Origin: Bolinopsis microptera
Lineage: Eukaryota; Ctenophora; Tentaculata; Lobata; Bolinopsidae
Reading direction: 5' to 3'
NCBI RefSeq assembly: GCF_026151205.1
Contig: NC_087076.1
Coordinates: 8,160,902 to 8,224,901 of the forward strand
DNA length: 64,000 nt
The position numbers and the translations under genes were made by a program. Positions within the stretch are counted from its first letter, which is position 1, and the number at the start of each line of letters is the position of its first letter. Shown in pieces: positions 48,065-60,345 of this stretch. The notes beneath the pieces were generated by a model that was not told where the DNA came from, searched no databases, and saw nothing but the letters and a program-made list of their open reading frames with translations.

Positions 48065-49873
48065 TTAGTTACCAGGCAAGAGCGAGACAAACTCCCGCCT
48101 TAATGGCCAGTGCTTTCGAACTTTCTCGCTTCGCATAGAGAGTTTTTGAACACCGGTCACCAGACAGTTAGCTATCTCACTCTTGGGCAGCTGAGTAATG
48201 TGAATCCCATTTCCAGATCTATCTAAAATCTCAAACCCTTTGTTAAATATCACACTACAAATATGGTGGGAGTCGAAAAACCAAAAGTTACGATTTTCGA
48301 TCAGACTAAAGTCAAACATGCAGCGGTTAAACAAATCAACCTCCTTATTTAACCATGCAAATCTCGTTCTAAGAAGGGAGTTGAAAACAAACACTGTTTT
48401 TGGATATCTAGCAAACAAGTAGTTAAAATTGTCCCTAATTTCACGGGAAAGTGTATAGCTTCTATGGTCATATCTCGACAAATCATTAATACCGGAAGAT
48501 ATAATCACATAATCGCAGTTTTCAAAAAAATTTTCAAACTTCATTAAGTCCGTGAGTTGGTACATGTCACGCTTTATGACACGAAAGTTAGAGGGGAAAG
48601 ATGATGAGGTGTTACGTATCATAGAGTCAGTAAGGTATAGGACAGTCTGTTTGGAGGGTCTCAGGGGGTCGGATGGTGCTATTGACGGTTCATGGATTTT
48701 AGGAATGTGCGTGCGCATGGGCTTGTCTATGCGTCTAAAGGTCACTGACACACGACACGAGGTGACGCCAGGTTCGGGGTGTATCGCATGCTCCCAGAAA
48801 AACTGAGACTCTGTGGTCATTGCGTACACTGTGCCATTCCTTAGTTCGTGTTCACGTCGCTCATCAGTGACTATGTTACGGAAAGTTAAGGTGCGAGTGG
48901 CCCCAAAGCTGGCAGTGATGATTTCACCTGTTAAGCCTGTTTCATTATCAGAGTGAAACGGGATAGAGTCTGAGCCTGTCTGGTATCTAGTGACCATGCA
49001 AGTAACGTTATCCCTATTGAAGGTGGGATCGTCTAGTTCGTCAGCTATACAGTCTAGTATCTTATTTACAGCGTGATCAGATGGTGGGTAGGCCTTAGCA
49101 CGATGGGTAATACTGCCGTAACTGTATTTACTGGAGCCGAAGTAAGAGACGTCACGTGATCCTATGCGTTGAAAGTCCAGTCCATCACAAACATTATGCG
49201 TTTCAAACTCAAACTTTGATCGCAAACTTCTTACCGGAGTAGCTTCTAGTACTTCCTCGTGTCCGGCTGGCGAACCTGTGACGAAGGTTGAGGGATCCGA
49301 AGTAGTGTTGGGAGTAGAGTTCCTAGCGACGAGAGAACTAGAGCTCCTTATCACCTCCTTGTATTCGTCAAGCGTCTGTTCGGCTTTTTCCAGCAGCATG
49401 CAAAAATCGGAGGTTAGATTACCGTGTATAGTCTGCCTATCAGTTGGATTTCTGATAAGATGATCATAGTATCTAGAGTCTAGATTTAGCTTTGCTGTCA
49501 TGTATGGTTTTCGTAGCGTTTTGTTTGTAGATTTACAGAGTCCGGCACTTAAAGATTCACGATAAAGTTGGTCCGGTGTAAGTGACGGCAGTAGCTCGAG
49601 GCAAGTTTCTGGCGTAAAAGTAGGTACCCAAAAACCAACAAACTCTGTCTGCGTACTGTGATTTTCGACGTTTATCTTACCTTCAGCTTGAGGGTTTGCC
49701 GAGCAGTGTTTTTGATCTGCGGCAGTGGTGGGGGCACCACTGCCCAGCAACCCCTTTTCAGATGTGTCGCTCTGCGTCGTGGTACTCGAACTAGAGGTAG
49801 GGCTGTGGGACTCCAGAGGACTCGAGGGGATCAAGCTTAGGTTAGTAGGACTCGAACTAGGCTCAGAAGACAT
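48065..49873 (-). CDS. LINE ORF1: AlkB-type dioxygenase fused to SGNH-like domain
   Basis: 602 residues from ATG at 49873. Residues 1-70 are Ser/Thr/Pro-rich and disordered-looking; about 75-180 are helical and unassigned. Residues 220-385 form an AlkB-like 2-oxoglutarate/Fe(II) dioxygenase: YFGSSKYSYGSITHRAKAYP, then MVTRYQTGSDSIPFHSDNE with the iron ligands H307 and D309, the third ligand H362 in FFWEHAIHP, and R374/R380 in RVSVTFRR for 2-oxoglutarate. The order and spacing match ALKBH2/3-type repair enzymes. Residues 409-570 resemble an SGNH (GDSL) hydrolase: TVLYLTDSMIRN with Ser417 (block I), ISSGINDLSRYD (block III, G461/N463/D464) and SGNGIH558 (block V), where the usual Asp of DxxH is Asn555. 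CR1-like ORF1 proteins with esterase domains are known; the AlkB domain would act on alkylated nucleic acid, a role I infer only. Frame is intact. Confidence 0.9.
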   Translation of the reverse strand: MSSEPSSSPTNLSLIPSSPLESHSPTSSSSTTTQSDTSEKGLLGSGAPTTAADQKHCSANPQAEGKINVENHSTQTEFVGFWVPTFTPETCLELLPSLTPDQLYRESLSAGLCKSTNKTLRKPYMTAKLNLDSRYYDHLIRNPTDRQTIHGNLTSDFCMLLEKAEQTLDEYKEVIRSSSSLVARNSTPNTTSDPSTFVTGSPAGHEEVLEATPVRSLRSKFEFETHNVCDGLDFQRIGSRDVSYFGSSKYSYGSITHRAKAYPPSDHAVNKILDCIADELDDPTFNRDNVTCMVTRYQTGSDSIPFHSDNETGLTGEIITASFGATRTLTFRNIVTDERREHELRNGTVYAMTTESQFFWEHAIHPEPGVTSCRVSVTFRRIDKPMRTHIPKIHEPSIAPSDPLRPSKQTVLYLTDSMIRNTSSSFPSNFRVIKRDMYQLTDLMKFENFFENCDYVIISSGINDLSRYDHRSYTLSREIRDNFNYLFARYPKTVFVFNSLLRTRFAWLNKEVDLFNRCMFDFSLIENRNFWFFDSHHICSVIFNKGFEILDRSGNGIHITQLPKSEIANCLVTGVQKLSMRSEKVRKHWPLRREFVSLLPGN

Positions 49874-49987
49874 GGTATAGAGGGTGTAAAAGTAGGTGTT
49901 GGATGTAAACTGGTTAACAAGACGTGGCTAAAAGGCAGGTCAGGCCGCGCGTTATCAGCTTATCAGATTACTATCAGCAGCAACAAA

Positions 49988-50038
49988 ACATTTAGTGAAT
50001 ATTGTGGACATTTAGTGAATATTGTGGACATTTAGTGA
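49988..50038. repeat. 20-bp tandem repeat at the LINE 5' end
   Basis: ACATTTAGTGAATATTGTGG repeated twice plus a partial third copy, about 115 bp upstream of the ORF1 start. Similar short 5' tandem units occur in some LINE promoters. Confidence 0.85.
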
Positions 50039-50389
50039 AATTTATTTTCACATAGCCATGTGTATACGGCATACGCGTACTGCGTGACGTGCTTGTTTCG
50101 GTCGAGCCATGTGTATCGCGAGCTACTGCAAGCGAGAGGGCTCTGGTTAGAGCAAACATTTATTGAAGCTCCAGCTCCAAAATCCGCGCGTCATAAAATA
50201 TGGCAACTAGGCAAAACTCATTTATCATTCCAAAAAGGTATAACAAATTTGGTGTTGTGAAAAATCTCACACTACACTTTTTAGAAAACAGTGGTATAAC
50301 AATTTTGAAAATCTGAGCAAGTTTATTTTTATCGTGCATGACTGGACCTCCTAGTCCTACTATGTACTACATAGTACATATACTGTACA

Positions 50390-50767
50390 AAACGATGGTA
50401 CAATTATATTCGTATTAGCTGCCACAATCTTTACATTGAGAGGGGCCGTTACGAAACCCCCCTAGTACCAAGAGAACATCGATGGTGCACTTTTTGCTTT
50501 TTCAGCAAGGGGCTTAAGCCTATTGAGGACGAAATTCATGTTCTAACTGACTGTTTACTCTACTCCTCAGTTAGAGAAAATTTTAACTTCCATCCCAAAA
50601 ATATTACTGACCTAGCCGGTTTGCTATCCGATAAAACACTAGACCCTACAAAATTTACTGCCACAGCAAGAGCAATCCATTCAATTCTCTCTGTGAACGA
50701 AAATTTTACAGCCTACTATAAGAGCCCAGATTTCTACTCAAATACTGGCCAATGCATAATGCTATAG
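50390..50767 (+). pseudogene. C-terminal fragment of a second, different LINE ORF2
   Basis: 125 codons open to TAG at 50765-50767. The residues IRISCHNLYIERGRYETP, VPREHRWCTFC, then IEDEIHVLTDCLLYSSVRENF follow the C-terminal pattern of LINE ORF2 proteins (LRxSxHxLxIExGRY...REHRxCxxC...EDExHxLxxCxxYxxxR), a zinc-knuckle-like CxxC...H...C module. Everything upstream (RT, endonuclease) is missing, so it is a 5'-truncated copy. The 3' end is marked by TCCTTGTA repeats at about 50897-50933. It is unlike the C-terminus of the intact LINE next door, so it is another family. It ends about 27 bp from the stop codon of the transporter gene. Confidence 0.8.
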
Positions 50768-50896
50768 GACCTCAAAAATAGTATTATAAAACATTTCTAT
50801 TTTATCCCTACACATTTGTAAATAACTAGAATTGTGTAACCTTAAATTATTTCAGAATTATAACTATTGTCAATTCAATAAAATAATTATCACTTT

Positions 50897-50933
50897 TGTA
50901 TCCTTGTTTCCTTGTATCCTTGTATCCTTGTAG
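50897..50933 (+). repeat. 3' tail repeat of the truncated LINE
   Basis: About four units of TCCTTGTA/TCCTTGTT, directly after AT-rich 3' UTR; short 3' tail repeats of this kind end many CR1/L2-type LINEs. Confidence 0.7.
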
Positions 50934-50959
50934 AACATTACGGTAATCTCGATTCTAAT

Positions 50960-52444
50960 TCAAGTTTCTTTCATTTCTTCTCCTTTCGTCTCCCTATCGT
51001 AGACCAAAGAGCTAATAAACCCAATTAGAGCAACAGCACTGTAAAGTCCTATCAGAGCGTATGGGTTTGTATAAAACAACAAGTAGACACAACCCGCGCC
51101 TAACAAACCTCCCAGCTTCCCCCATCCGTTAATGAACCCAATAGCCGTGGAACGAATATCAGTTGGGAAGCTTTCTGGCATCATTATCCAGATTAAGGTG
51201 TTGGACACAGCTATGCACATTTTGATAACCACTGAGGTTAATAATGTAAATACTGGACCTACGCACACAAAAAAACACATCATGGAGAGCACAGCGAAAC
51301 CAATAGCTACTCTCAATGGTACCAAACGATTCACTGTTAGGGCTAGAATTAATGCTCCAACCGCTGCGACAATTTGTGTAGAAGTTACAATTGACAACTT
51401 CGCAAGGTCCTCTTGAGAGAGGTTTTGGCATATATGCTCTGGTGCCACTCCAGCGCCACAGATATCGGAACTAAATAGTAGGGGCAGCAGAGTGATAAGA
51501 CCATACTCAACGAAGATATTGCTGAAGTAAATCACAGAAAGAGCTATGACTGATTTCTTATGTTCCTTGCTGAGAAGCTTGGAATAACTTCCGGAATCTT
51601 GATCGGAGCAGCAAACCACTTGTAAGTCATCCGATAGCTCCTTTCCGTTGAGTCGTGCCAAGCACCTGATAGCCTTCATTGCCTTGTCCTGTTGTCCATT
51701 AGCACACAGATAACGAGGAGATTCTGGAAGTATAATAATCATTACAAGTGTCGGAACAGCTTGAATTGTGCAGACAATGATAAACCATCTCCAACCTATA
51801 ACATGAAGCAGCAGATAGGCGAGAACATTAACCCCAACCTTTCCTAGTTTCATGGAGACACTGAAAATAAAGCTCCCATGTGCACGGTAACGACTCTCAG
51901 AGAACTCGGTGCAGTAGCAGGCTATACAGCTGATGTTAACTCCCACACAAGCCCCTGTCAGAACTCTAGTCAGAAGGAAGACCCACTCATTGGGGGACAC
52001 AGCACCAGCGGTAGCAGCCACCATCAGAACTATTGTAGCCCACTTTATAACCGGCTTTCTCCCGTACTTATCTGCTATCTTCCCAAACACCACCGCACAG
52101 ATTGCATAGCTGCCATATACTGCCACAGTGGTTGCTGCTTCAAACACGTAGGATAAGTCCCAGATACACCTCAAAGTAGGGAGGATTACTGAGAGAAGTG
52201 TTAGTTCTACGTAGTCAGAAGATGCTACAAGTACAGTTAATATCCAGTAAAGATACTGGGCCGGACCAAGGCCAACCAGTTCGTAGATCTCATTCAGCTC
52301 CTTTGTGTTATCTTCTGAACTATTTTCTGTGGGATCTTTGTCTTTGTCACTGACCAGTGTCTCTTCTGGTTGGTTTGATGTTGAACCGTATACTGTGAGA
52401 TTATCGTCTTCATTACTGACAAGTCTCTTTTCATCTTCTTCCAT
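50960..52444 (-). CDS. MFS transporter, SV2/SVOP or SLC22-like
   Basis: 494 residues from the first ATG in frame (MEEDEKRLVS); the frame continues upstream to 52537 without ATG, and a CTACAG acceptor-like site near 52505 leaves an upstream exon possible. Residues 1-55 are acidic and cytoplasmic. About twelve hydrophobic segments follow. Family marks: motif A GKIADKYGRKP (121-131) after TM2, RYRAHG (185-190), LPESPRYL (239-246) after TM6, FPTDIRSTAIGF (426-437) before TM11 and DRETKG (483-488) after TM12. This combination is shared by SVOP/SV2 proteins and organic-ion SLC22 carriers, plasma or vesicle membrane uniporters/symporters. The substrate cannot be told. Single exon over the whole core, unusual for this family in animals, so retroposition is possible. 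A LINE fragment sits immediately 3' of it. Confidence 0.88.
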   Translation of the reverse strand: MEEDEKRLVSNEDDNLTVYGSTSNQPEETLVSDKDKDPTENSSEDNTKELNEIYELVGLGPAQYLYWILTVLVASSDYVELTLLSVILPTLRCIWDLSYVFEAATTVAVYGSYAICAVVFGKIADKYGRKPVIKWATIVLMVAATAGAVSPNEWVFLLTRVLTGACVGVNISCIACYCTEFSESRYRAHGSFIFSVSMKLGKVGVNVLAYLLLHVIGWRWFIIVCTIQAVPTLVMIIILPESPRYLCANGQQDKAMKAIRCLARLNGKELSDDLQVVCCSDQDSGSYSKLLSKEHKKSVIALSVIYFSNIFVEYGLITLLPLLFSSDICGAGVAPEHICQNLSQEDLAKLSIVTSTQIVAAVGALILALTVNRLVPLRVAIGFAVLSMMCFFVCVGPVFTLLTSVVIKMCIAVSNTLIWIMMPESFPTDIRSTAIGFINGWGKLGGLLGAGCVYLLFYTNPYALIGLYSAVALIGFISSLVYDRETKGEEMKET

Positions 52445-53524
52445 TAACGTAAAATCTGGTTGGTATGCACCGTTAGTATGTGTAGAATAAGCTCTTTTAT
52501 AATTTCTGTAGATAAATATGGAATAGCGTAGCCGCAATTAATAGCGATCATCAAATTATTAAAGAATTTTGACAGAAATCAAATGACGAATTTATACTTA
52601 ACAATAAACATGTTACTAAGAGAGAAGTAGAACTTAACACGGGGAACGTCTCAATTCTCACCGAACATATGAGACCACTAGTGAGAAGATTATAAGTGTA
52701 AATCTGTAAATTGAGCTTCCTGCTGTATGAATGTACAAACTTTCAAATTCAACTACAAACTACATCTATTCAATATAAGCTTTATAGCTTTATGGTTATT
52801 GGTTAGTGATGTTTGGATAATATATAACTTGTTACGACATTGAAAGGCAGGATTGACAGGGACTAGTTTAAAACTAGATCATAGTCAATAAACTGATATT
52901 GAAATCGAGTCACCTCTTCGTTTTTAATTAAATAATATTATAGCATTAAAAGTCACTGTATTTGAGTTACCAATGACCTATTTAACCCAATTCAGTATCA
53001 AAAAACTCTGTACATCGTAGTGCACACTCAACTACACCCTGCTACTGGAGTAAATACTTTAACAGATTGAAATCGAGTCACTTTATCTTGTGCACACAAT
53101 ATGTCTGAATGTGAACTGCAATTATGTGGAATATGATGTTGTAAAGTTACTTTGAAGTTAGCACTTAATGAGAGAGACTTTGCGGAGAAACGAGGGGCTT
53201 TCATGGCGCCCCAGTAACTCGTGCTCCGTTTTATAGATCTATATTATAGCGTACGCTTAGCTGTATATTGACTAATTGACCACATAACACATTTGGTATA
53301 ATCACATACGACTAGGAACTCAGGAACCGAATACCTCAGTAGGTACCTGTCTAGGGATTTGGCTGCAGGACTGGAATAGGTCAGATATCAATCAATCTTC
53401 CTTTTTTTTTCAGACTGGTACCGAGTGGCAAGTGTTAAGATTACTAAAAAGTTTTAAGATTTCCGACCGCTTGCTGCTAAATCTCAGACAATTAAAAAAC
53501 GTATCCTAACAGTTTTGAAATTTC
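52445..53524. other. Upstream flank of the transporter
   Basis: AT-rich, no recognised element; promoter of the transporter gene presumably here. Confidence 0.35.
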
Positions 53525-54125
53525 CGATTTCGTGCACTTCATGCCATTAGAGTTATATATATATACTAGAAAACCCGTGGCCACAGGGAGGAAGCTAATA
53601 GTATTTTTTGTTAGTAAGTTTAAATAGAGTCAAAAAATATGCTACATAACCAAAGATACAGCCGATTAAAATGTTGCTCCTAAAATGCCGTTCAAACATT
53701 ATTTGCACGTGCACGTGCGTGTTACAACCCTCGTTACCATGGTTACTTTGCAACCTTTTGCTTTTTACTTAATTTGCACGTGGGCGGTCGTACAAACATT
53801 TGTACAAACAAAGGGAATTCTTTGAATTATAATATAGACTAGAAAACCCGTGGTCACAGGGAGGAAGCTAGTAGTATTTTTGTTAGTAAGTTTAAATCGC
53901 GTCAAAATATCCTACACAACCGAAGATACAGCCCATTAAAATGTAGCTCGCACTAAACACAGCGTAATATCAATAAAACCGATCAAATTGACGTTAAAAC
54001 AATCATTTCTCGTCTAATTTGCACGTGGCCTGGGCGGTCGTACATACATACATACATACATAAATAATTCTTTGAATTATAATTAAGAAGAAGATAACTC
54101 TAATGGCATGAAGTGCACGAAATCG
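53525..54125. mobile_element. Composite element: 32-bp inverted ends around a tandem dimer
   Basis: A perfect 32-bp inverted repeat (53525-53556 and 54094-54125, core TCGTGCACTTCATGCCATTA) surrounds two head-to-tail copies of a unit of about 250-273 bp (53565-53837 and 53838-54084). Each unit starts ACTAGAAAACCCGTGG and ends with ATTCTTTGAATTATAAT; the second has a (CATA)n tract before its end. The inner units look like a retroelement-type or SINE-like repeat placed in tandem; the outer pair like a terminal inverted repeat. No target duplication was seen, and no coding. Confidence 0.65.
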
Positions 54126-55356
<1,231 letters not shown>

Positions 55357-55421
55357 GGTCAACGATTTCTGGCCCAAGAAGGCTCCAAGAATTCTGAATT
55401 TATTGCAATGTTTCCCTTTGA

Positions 55422-56748
<1,327 letters not shown>

Positions 56749-57165
56749 ATGGTAAGTCATTGTGCAGTCGGAGGTTGTAACAACCGTGAGGGAAGAGACA
56801 CCATGAGTAGTAGGAGAAGCTTTCTGGTTTTTCATTCCGTCCCAAGCGATGCAAAACGTCGAACAGCATGGGATAAAAGAGTGAACAGGGCCGACCATGA
56901 CGTTAGGAGGTTAAAAACCTATAGAGTCTGCAGCGACCACTTCAGCGACTGTGACTACAAAGAGAAGGACTGGGAGCACTATGTAAAGACAGGGAGTGTC
57001 ACACGTTATCGCATGAGGTTGAAGGACACATGCATCCCCAACACCGACCCCAAAACAGGCGAAATTCGTCTATATATACCGGGCCAGCCAGCCGAGAAAC
57101 GACCCAGACGGTCTATCATGGAGACAGTGGCAGTAGAATCTGATGATGGACATATTTTGCCATGA
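56749..57165 (+). CDS. THAP-domain DNA-binding protein (short)
   Basis: 138 residues from ATG at 56749, single exon. The N-terminus VSHCAVGGCNNREGRD and the later RVCSDHFSDCDY give the C-x4-C...C-x2-H zinc set of the THAP domain (about residues 5-65), with FLVFHSVPSD (the FxxFP-like strand), AWDKRVNR (Trp of WxxxxxR) and a basic region between. The closing AVPTxF box is not seen; RLKDTCIPNTD stands in its place. The C-terminus is basic then acidic (KRPRRSIMETVAVESDD) and short, without coiled coil or P-element-type catalytic domain. THAP proteins bind specific DNA and often derive from P-type transposases. It may be a complete small factor or the first exon of a larger gene; GATGGTAAGT overlapping the start looks like a donor site and leaves doubt about the true start. 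Confidence 0.75.
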   Translation: MVSHCAVGGCNNREGRDTMSSRRSFLVFHSVPSDAKRRTAWDKRVNRADHDVRRLKTYRVCSDHFSDCDYKEKDWEHYVKTGSVTRYRMRLKDTCIPNTDPKTGEIRLYIPGQPAEKRPRRSIMETVAVESDDGHILP

Positions 57166-57306
57166 ACTTAACAAGTAATTGTTTGTATCAAGAAATAACT
57201 ATTCATAATTTAAGGTTAGTTTAGGTAATAGGTTCTTACTAACGTGTACTGTTATTTAGCGTTTGGTAATTGAATGTTTTTCTTCCTACAACATTACACA
57301 GCAGTA

Positions 57307-57894
57307 CCTTACAAGACATTTTTGTGGCGGACCAATTTGCGACGACCGAAATTTTGGCGGTCCGAAAATATGGCGAAATTGAACAAAAACCGTCACATTT
57401 CGGACGTCACAGAAAATAAGGGTATTTTTCATCATTTTGTTTTCTGACACAAAGGAAATTCAAAATTTTCTAAAAATCGGTAAAATCATGTTGAAACAAA
57501 ATGAAACTTATAAATCGATTTCTTCATCTTCGGCTTCCTCTAAGGGGTCCGGCTCGACTCTTTCAGTTTCACTTATTGAGTTTGGTATTAAATTGTTTAT
57601 CTTGACTTAGTCTCTTATAAGACGTTTATGTTAGCACATAAATGTAATTTATTGTAAATTTAAAACGTATTACTTGACATTAAATTCATCATGGAATATT
57701 GTGTTTATTTGTCCCACCATCATATCACTAACTTTTCAAGAACAAAATGAATCGATGAAGCCACAATTATTGGAATAAGCTAAAAATAATGCGACGGATT
57801 CTATTACGACGACCGAAATTTTGGCGGTCCGAAAATATGGCGAAATTTCGGGAAAACCGTCGCATTTCGTACGTTATGAAAAAGTCTTGTAAGG
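57307..57894. mobile_element. MITE with TA target site (copy 2)
   Basis: 588 bp, nearly identical over its length to 40837-41415, same inverted ends and TA flanks (57305-57306 and 57895-57896). It carries two short insertions relative to copy 1 (GGCTTC near 57532, TCTTA near 57612). The high identity suggests recent mobilisation. Confidence 0.9.
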
Positions 57895-57896
57895 TA

Positions 57897-59622
57897 CGTA
57901 AACTTATAAGACAATTATTTGATGCTTGTGTATATTATGCACATTATACAACCACAATTTTCGAAAGATAAAAGTCAAATCAAGTGTCGTTAATTTGAAG
58001 ATTTTATCAATTAAATTGGCGCCACAGCACATGAATAAAAATGTGTATTTTAACACTGTTTCTATTGCGTTGTCTGACAGTTAGCCACAATCCAAAAAAT
58101 TAGGGCGATCTTCCTGTCTCGATTTCACGCGACATAAATAAGTTACGAATCTAGGAATTCCGAGCCCTATTCTTATATTAGTGTTTCTATGTGATAGTAT
58201 ATGTGAAATGTTTTGACGATTAAGTCGGGGACACTTCCAGGGTGTCAGTCAAACTCTGCTGCTACTAGATGATTGTAGAGCGTCCAGTCTCACTTCAATG
58301 AAGAGTGTGGCAAAGCTAACCCGGTCCCGGCGGTCCCCTAATCCTAAATTAAATGTGATGGCCTCAAGATGAGCCCTTAGCTGTCTAGCTGAGAAGACCT
58401 GAAAAGTGGTTACTGGAGGGAGAAGTGCCAAGACTACTCATTATCAGTGTGTCCTTGTAGTCAGAATGAGCGAATTGGAATCCATAGCTCTGTGGTGGGT
58501 GACTTCGATGGGACCTGAAAGCTGAAAGAGAATTTCCTGGTGATTTAATAGCTCTTAGAGCTAGGTATCTGTGTCTAACGTGTCGTCATTTGTGCGTGTA
58601 CTATCTTGTAACCTGATATCTGAAAGAGAAATTTCCTGGTGCTTGGTAGCTGTTAGTGTTGACTTCCTGGTTCCTATAATGGGAACTTTGAGTTGGCAAG
58701 TCCCAGCCTTTGTACTCAACAAGAGAGCATACCACCCGTTAGTGCCAACCAGGCCACACCACGTGGAGGTTCGGAGAGGATTTCGTGACCCCTTTGAATA
58801 TCACAAAAGCTTTTGTAAACGACGAAGCTAACATATGGGTAACTGAAATACTTGATGACCTAATAATAAAGTAAGAAGGAGATTCATGAAAAGCGGATCG
58901 CCAAATCTTAATCTCATGAGTACATCACCTTTATATTCTCAAGATGTGTGTTTTCTGTGTGTGCGTGTGTAATTTCCGAGCAGCAATTAATCAACAAACG
59001 TAATTTCGGTCCGAGTAATTCTCGATACGTACCTCTGATGACAGAGCTCCCGTCCGGGAAGCCTCGAGTCCAAAATCGTATATCAAGAGGCAGGTACTAC
59101 TAAAAGGTAGGTACGGACTTCGGTAAAGTAAACCGAAAAAAAATACGTCAGGCTCATAATGATCAGGGTAGCATAAACCATGGAAAACAATTGTTTTCCA
59201 GGAATCCACTTTCACAAGCATTTCTTAATCTTAACCCACTCGTCTGCTGACGTAACATTGTAAGCCAAAAAGGTCCCTAAAACTTGACACTAGACATAAA
59301 CTTGACCACTAGACACCCCAATCAATGTATGGAAAACTGCAAACATTCACATGACGATGACTCACCCCACTTAATTAAGGAATTGTGCTAGAAGATGAAC
59401 AAAGACAAAGATGAGGAAATAAAATAATGTGTAATGTGTTAGGCATAAGGTTAGTTAGGCATAAGGTTAGTTAGGAGTTAATTTATTAAGTGACATTGAA
59501 TCATGAGATTTGGAACCATGATAAAATTGACTAATTGTTAAGACAATCTATGCCTACAACAGGTCATGAGGGAAAGGAAATATTTCTACGAACGTAGTGA
59601 TCAGGAGTGTCTGCTTTATACT
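57897..59622. other. Non-coding block
   Basis: No supportable gene; a short tandem repeat AGGCATAAGGTTAGTT lies at about 59441-59475. Confidence 0.4.
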
Positions 59623-59627
59623 CGGAC

Positions 59628-60345
59628 GACGAGCCCTTAGATGGCAAGTACGTACGGTACAGGGCTTTAAGTACGTACGGTTCAGCTACTTTTAAAGGTA
59701 CGTACCGTACAGGCACTGTAAGGTACAATTTTTGTTCAAATTTTTAGAATCAACTTCAGTGAATTACTTGCAATTTTTGATTAGTATTATCATCATAATT
59801 TTTGAGATAGAAGTCGAAAATTAACACAGTGGTTAAAACAATAAAAGATTTAAGAGGAAAATTTGTGTACCGGATCGCTCTTAAACGGTACTACACTACT
59901 ACTACTTGTAATTATCGTTAAACTCAAAGCTTCATCCTTTTGTTGCAGTATACGAACACCAGCTTTTCAGCTAGCTCAGGTCGCAACCTTAATCTACGCT
60001 TGTCCATAATATACTCGTAATCTCTAAAATTGGTCTCACAAATTGACGAAGAACTTAAAACACTGAATACTATTTGGGCCAACTGTTTAAGCAGAAAAAG
60101 TTCTCCTCCAAAATATTTCCAGTATATTGACGGATTAATAAGCTTCATAGGTTCGAATTCCGCATCAGTGTAGGGTTTAACCCCTTCTCTGTCGCACGTA
60201 CCGCGCGTCTAGATTTTGTTTCCATTGCTATCAACTGGATTTAACCTTTCAGCCTACTTTATTAAGTACGTACCGTACAGCTAATTTAAAGGTACGTACC
60301 GTACGAACTTACCATACTTATCTTTTGTGGGGACCGAGGGCTCGT
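59628..60345. mobile_element. Decayed hAT element
   Basis: Left ACGAGCCCTTAG (59628) and right ACGAGCCCTCGG (reversed, ending at 60345) look like inverted ends. Inside, five copies of an AAGTACGTACCGTACAG-type motif lie near the ends (about 59646, 59669, 59694, 60264 and 60290), consistent with sub-terminal transposase-binding repeats. A hAT dimerisation-region fragment is in the middle. No clear 8-bp target duplication. Confidence 0.55.
59924..60148 (-). pseudogene. hAT transposase C-terminal fragment
   Basis: Minus frame, 74 codons ending TAA: LKQLAQIVFSVLSSSSICET, then NFRDYEYIMDKRRLRLRPEL and AEKLVFVYCNKR. This is the hAT dimerisation signature (SsaxxExxFS...KxRxRLxxExxEKLVxVxxNxR). The catalytic part is absent or unrecognisable. 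Different subfamily from the fragment at 4181-4450. Confidence 0.8.

Larger units (their letters stand above)
43781..50045 (-). mobile_element. Full-length CR1-like non-LTR retrotransposon with AlkB domain
   Basis: Minus-strand element with 5' region at about 50045-49874, ORF1 (49873-48065), a 516-bp inter-ORF spacer, ORF2 (47548-44066) and an AT-rich 3' region. Both ORFs are uninterrupted, so the copy may be young or active. Its 5' region carries 2.7 copies of a 20-bp unit (49988-50038). I could not define the exact ends: no target duplication or 3' microsatellite was spotted, and the right-hand and left-hand limits given are estimates. Domain make-up (SGNH-like ORF1, PHD-like finger, AP endonuclease, RT without RNase H) places it near CR1-like LINEs. 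Confidence 0.85.
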
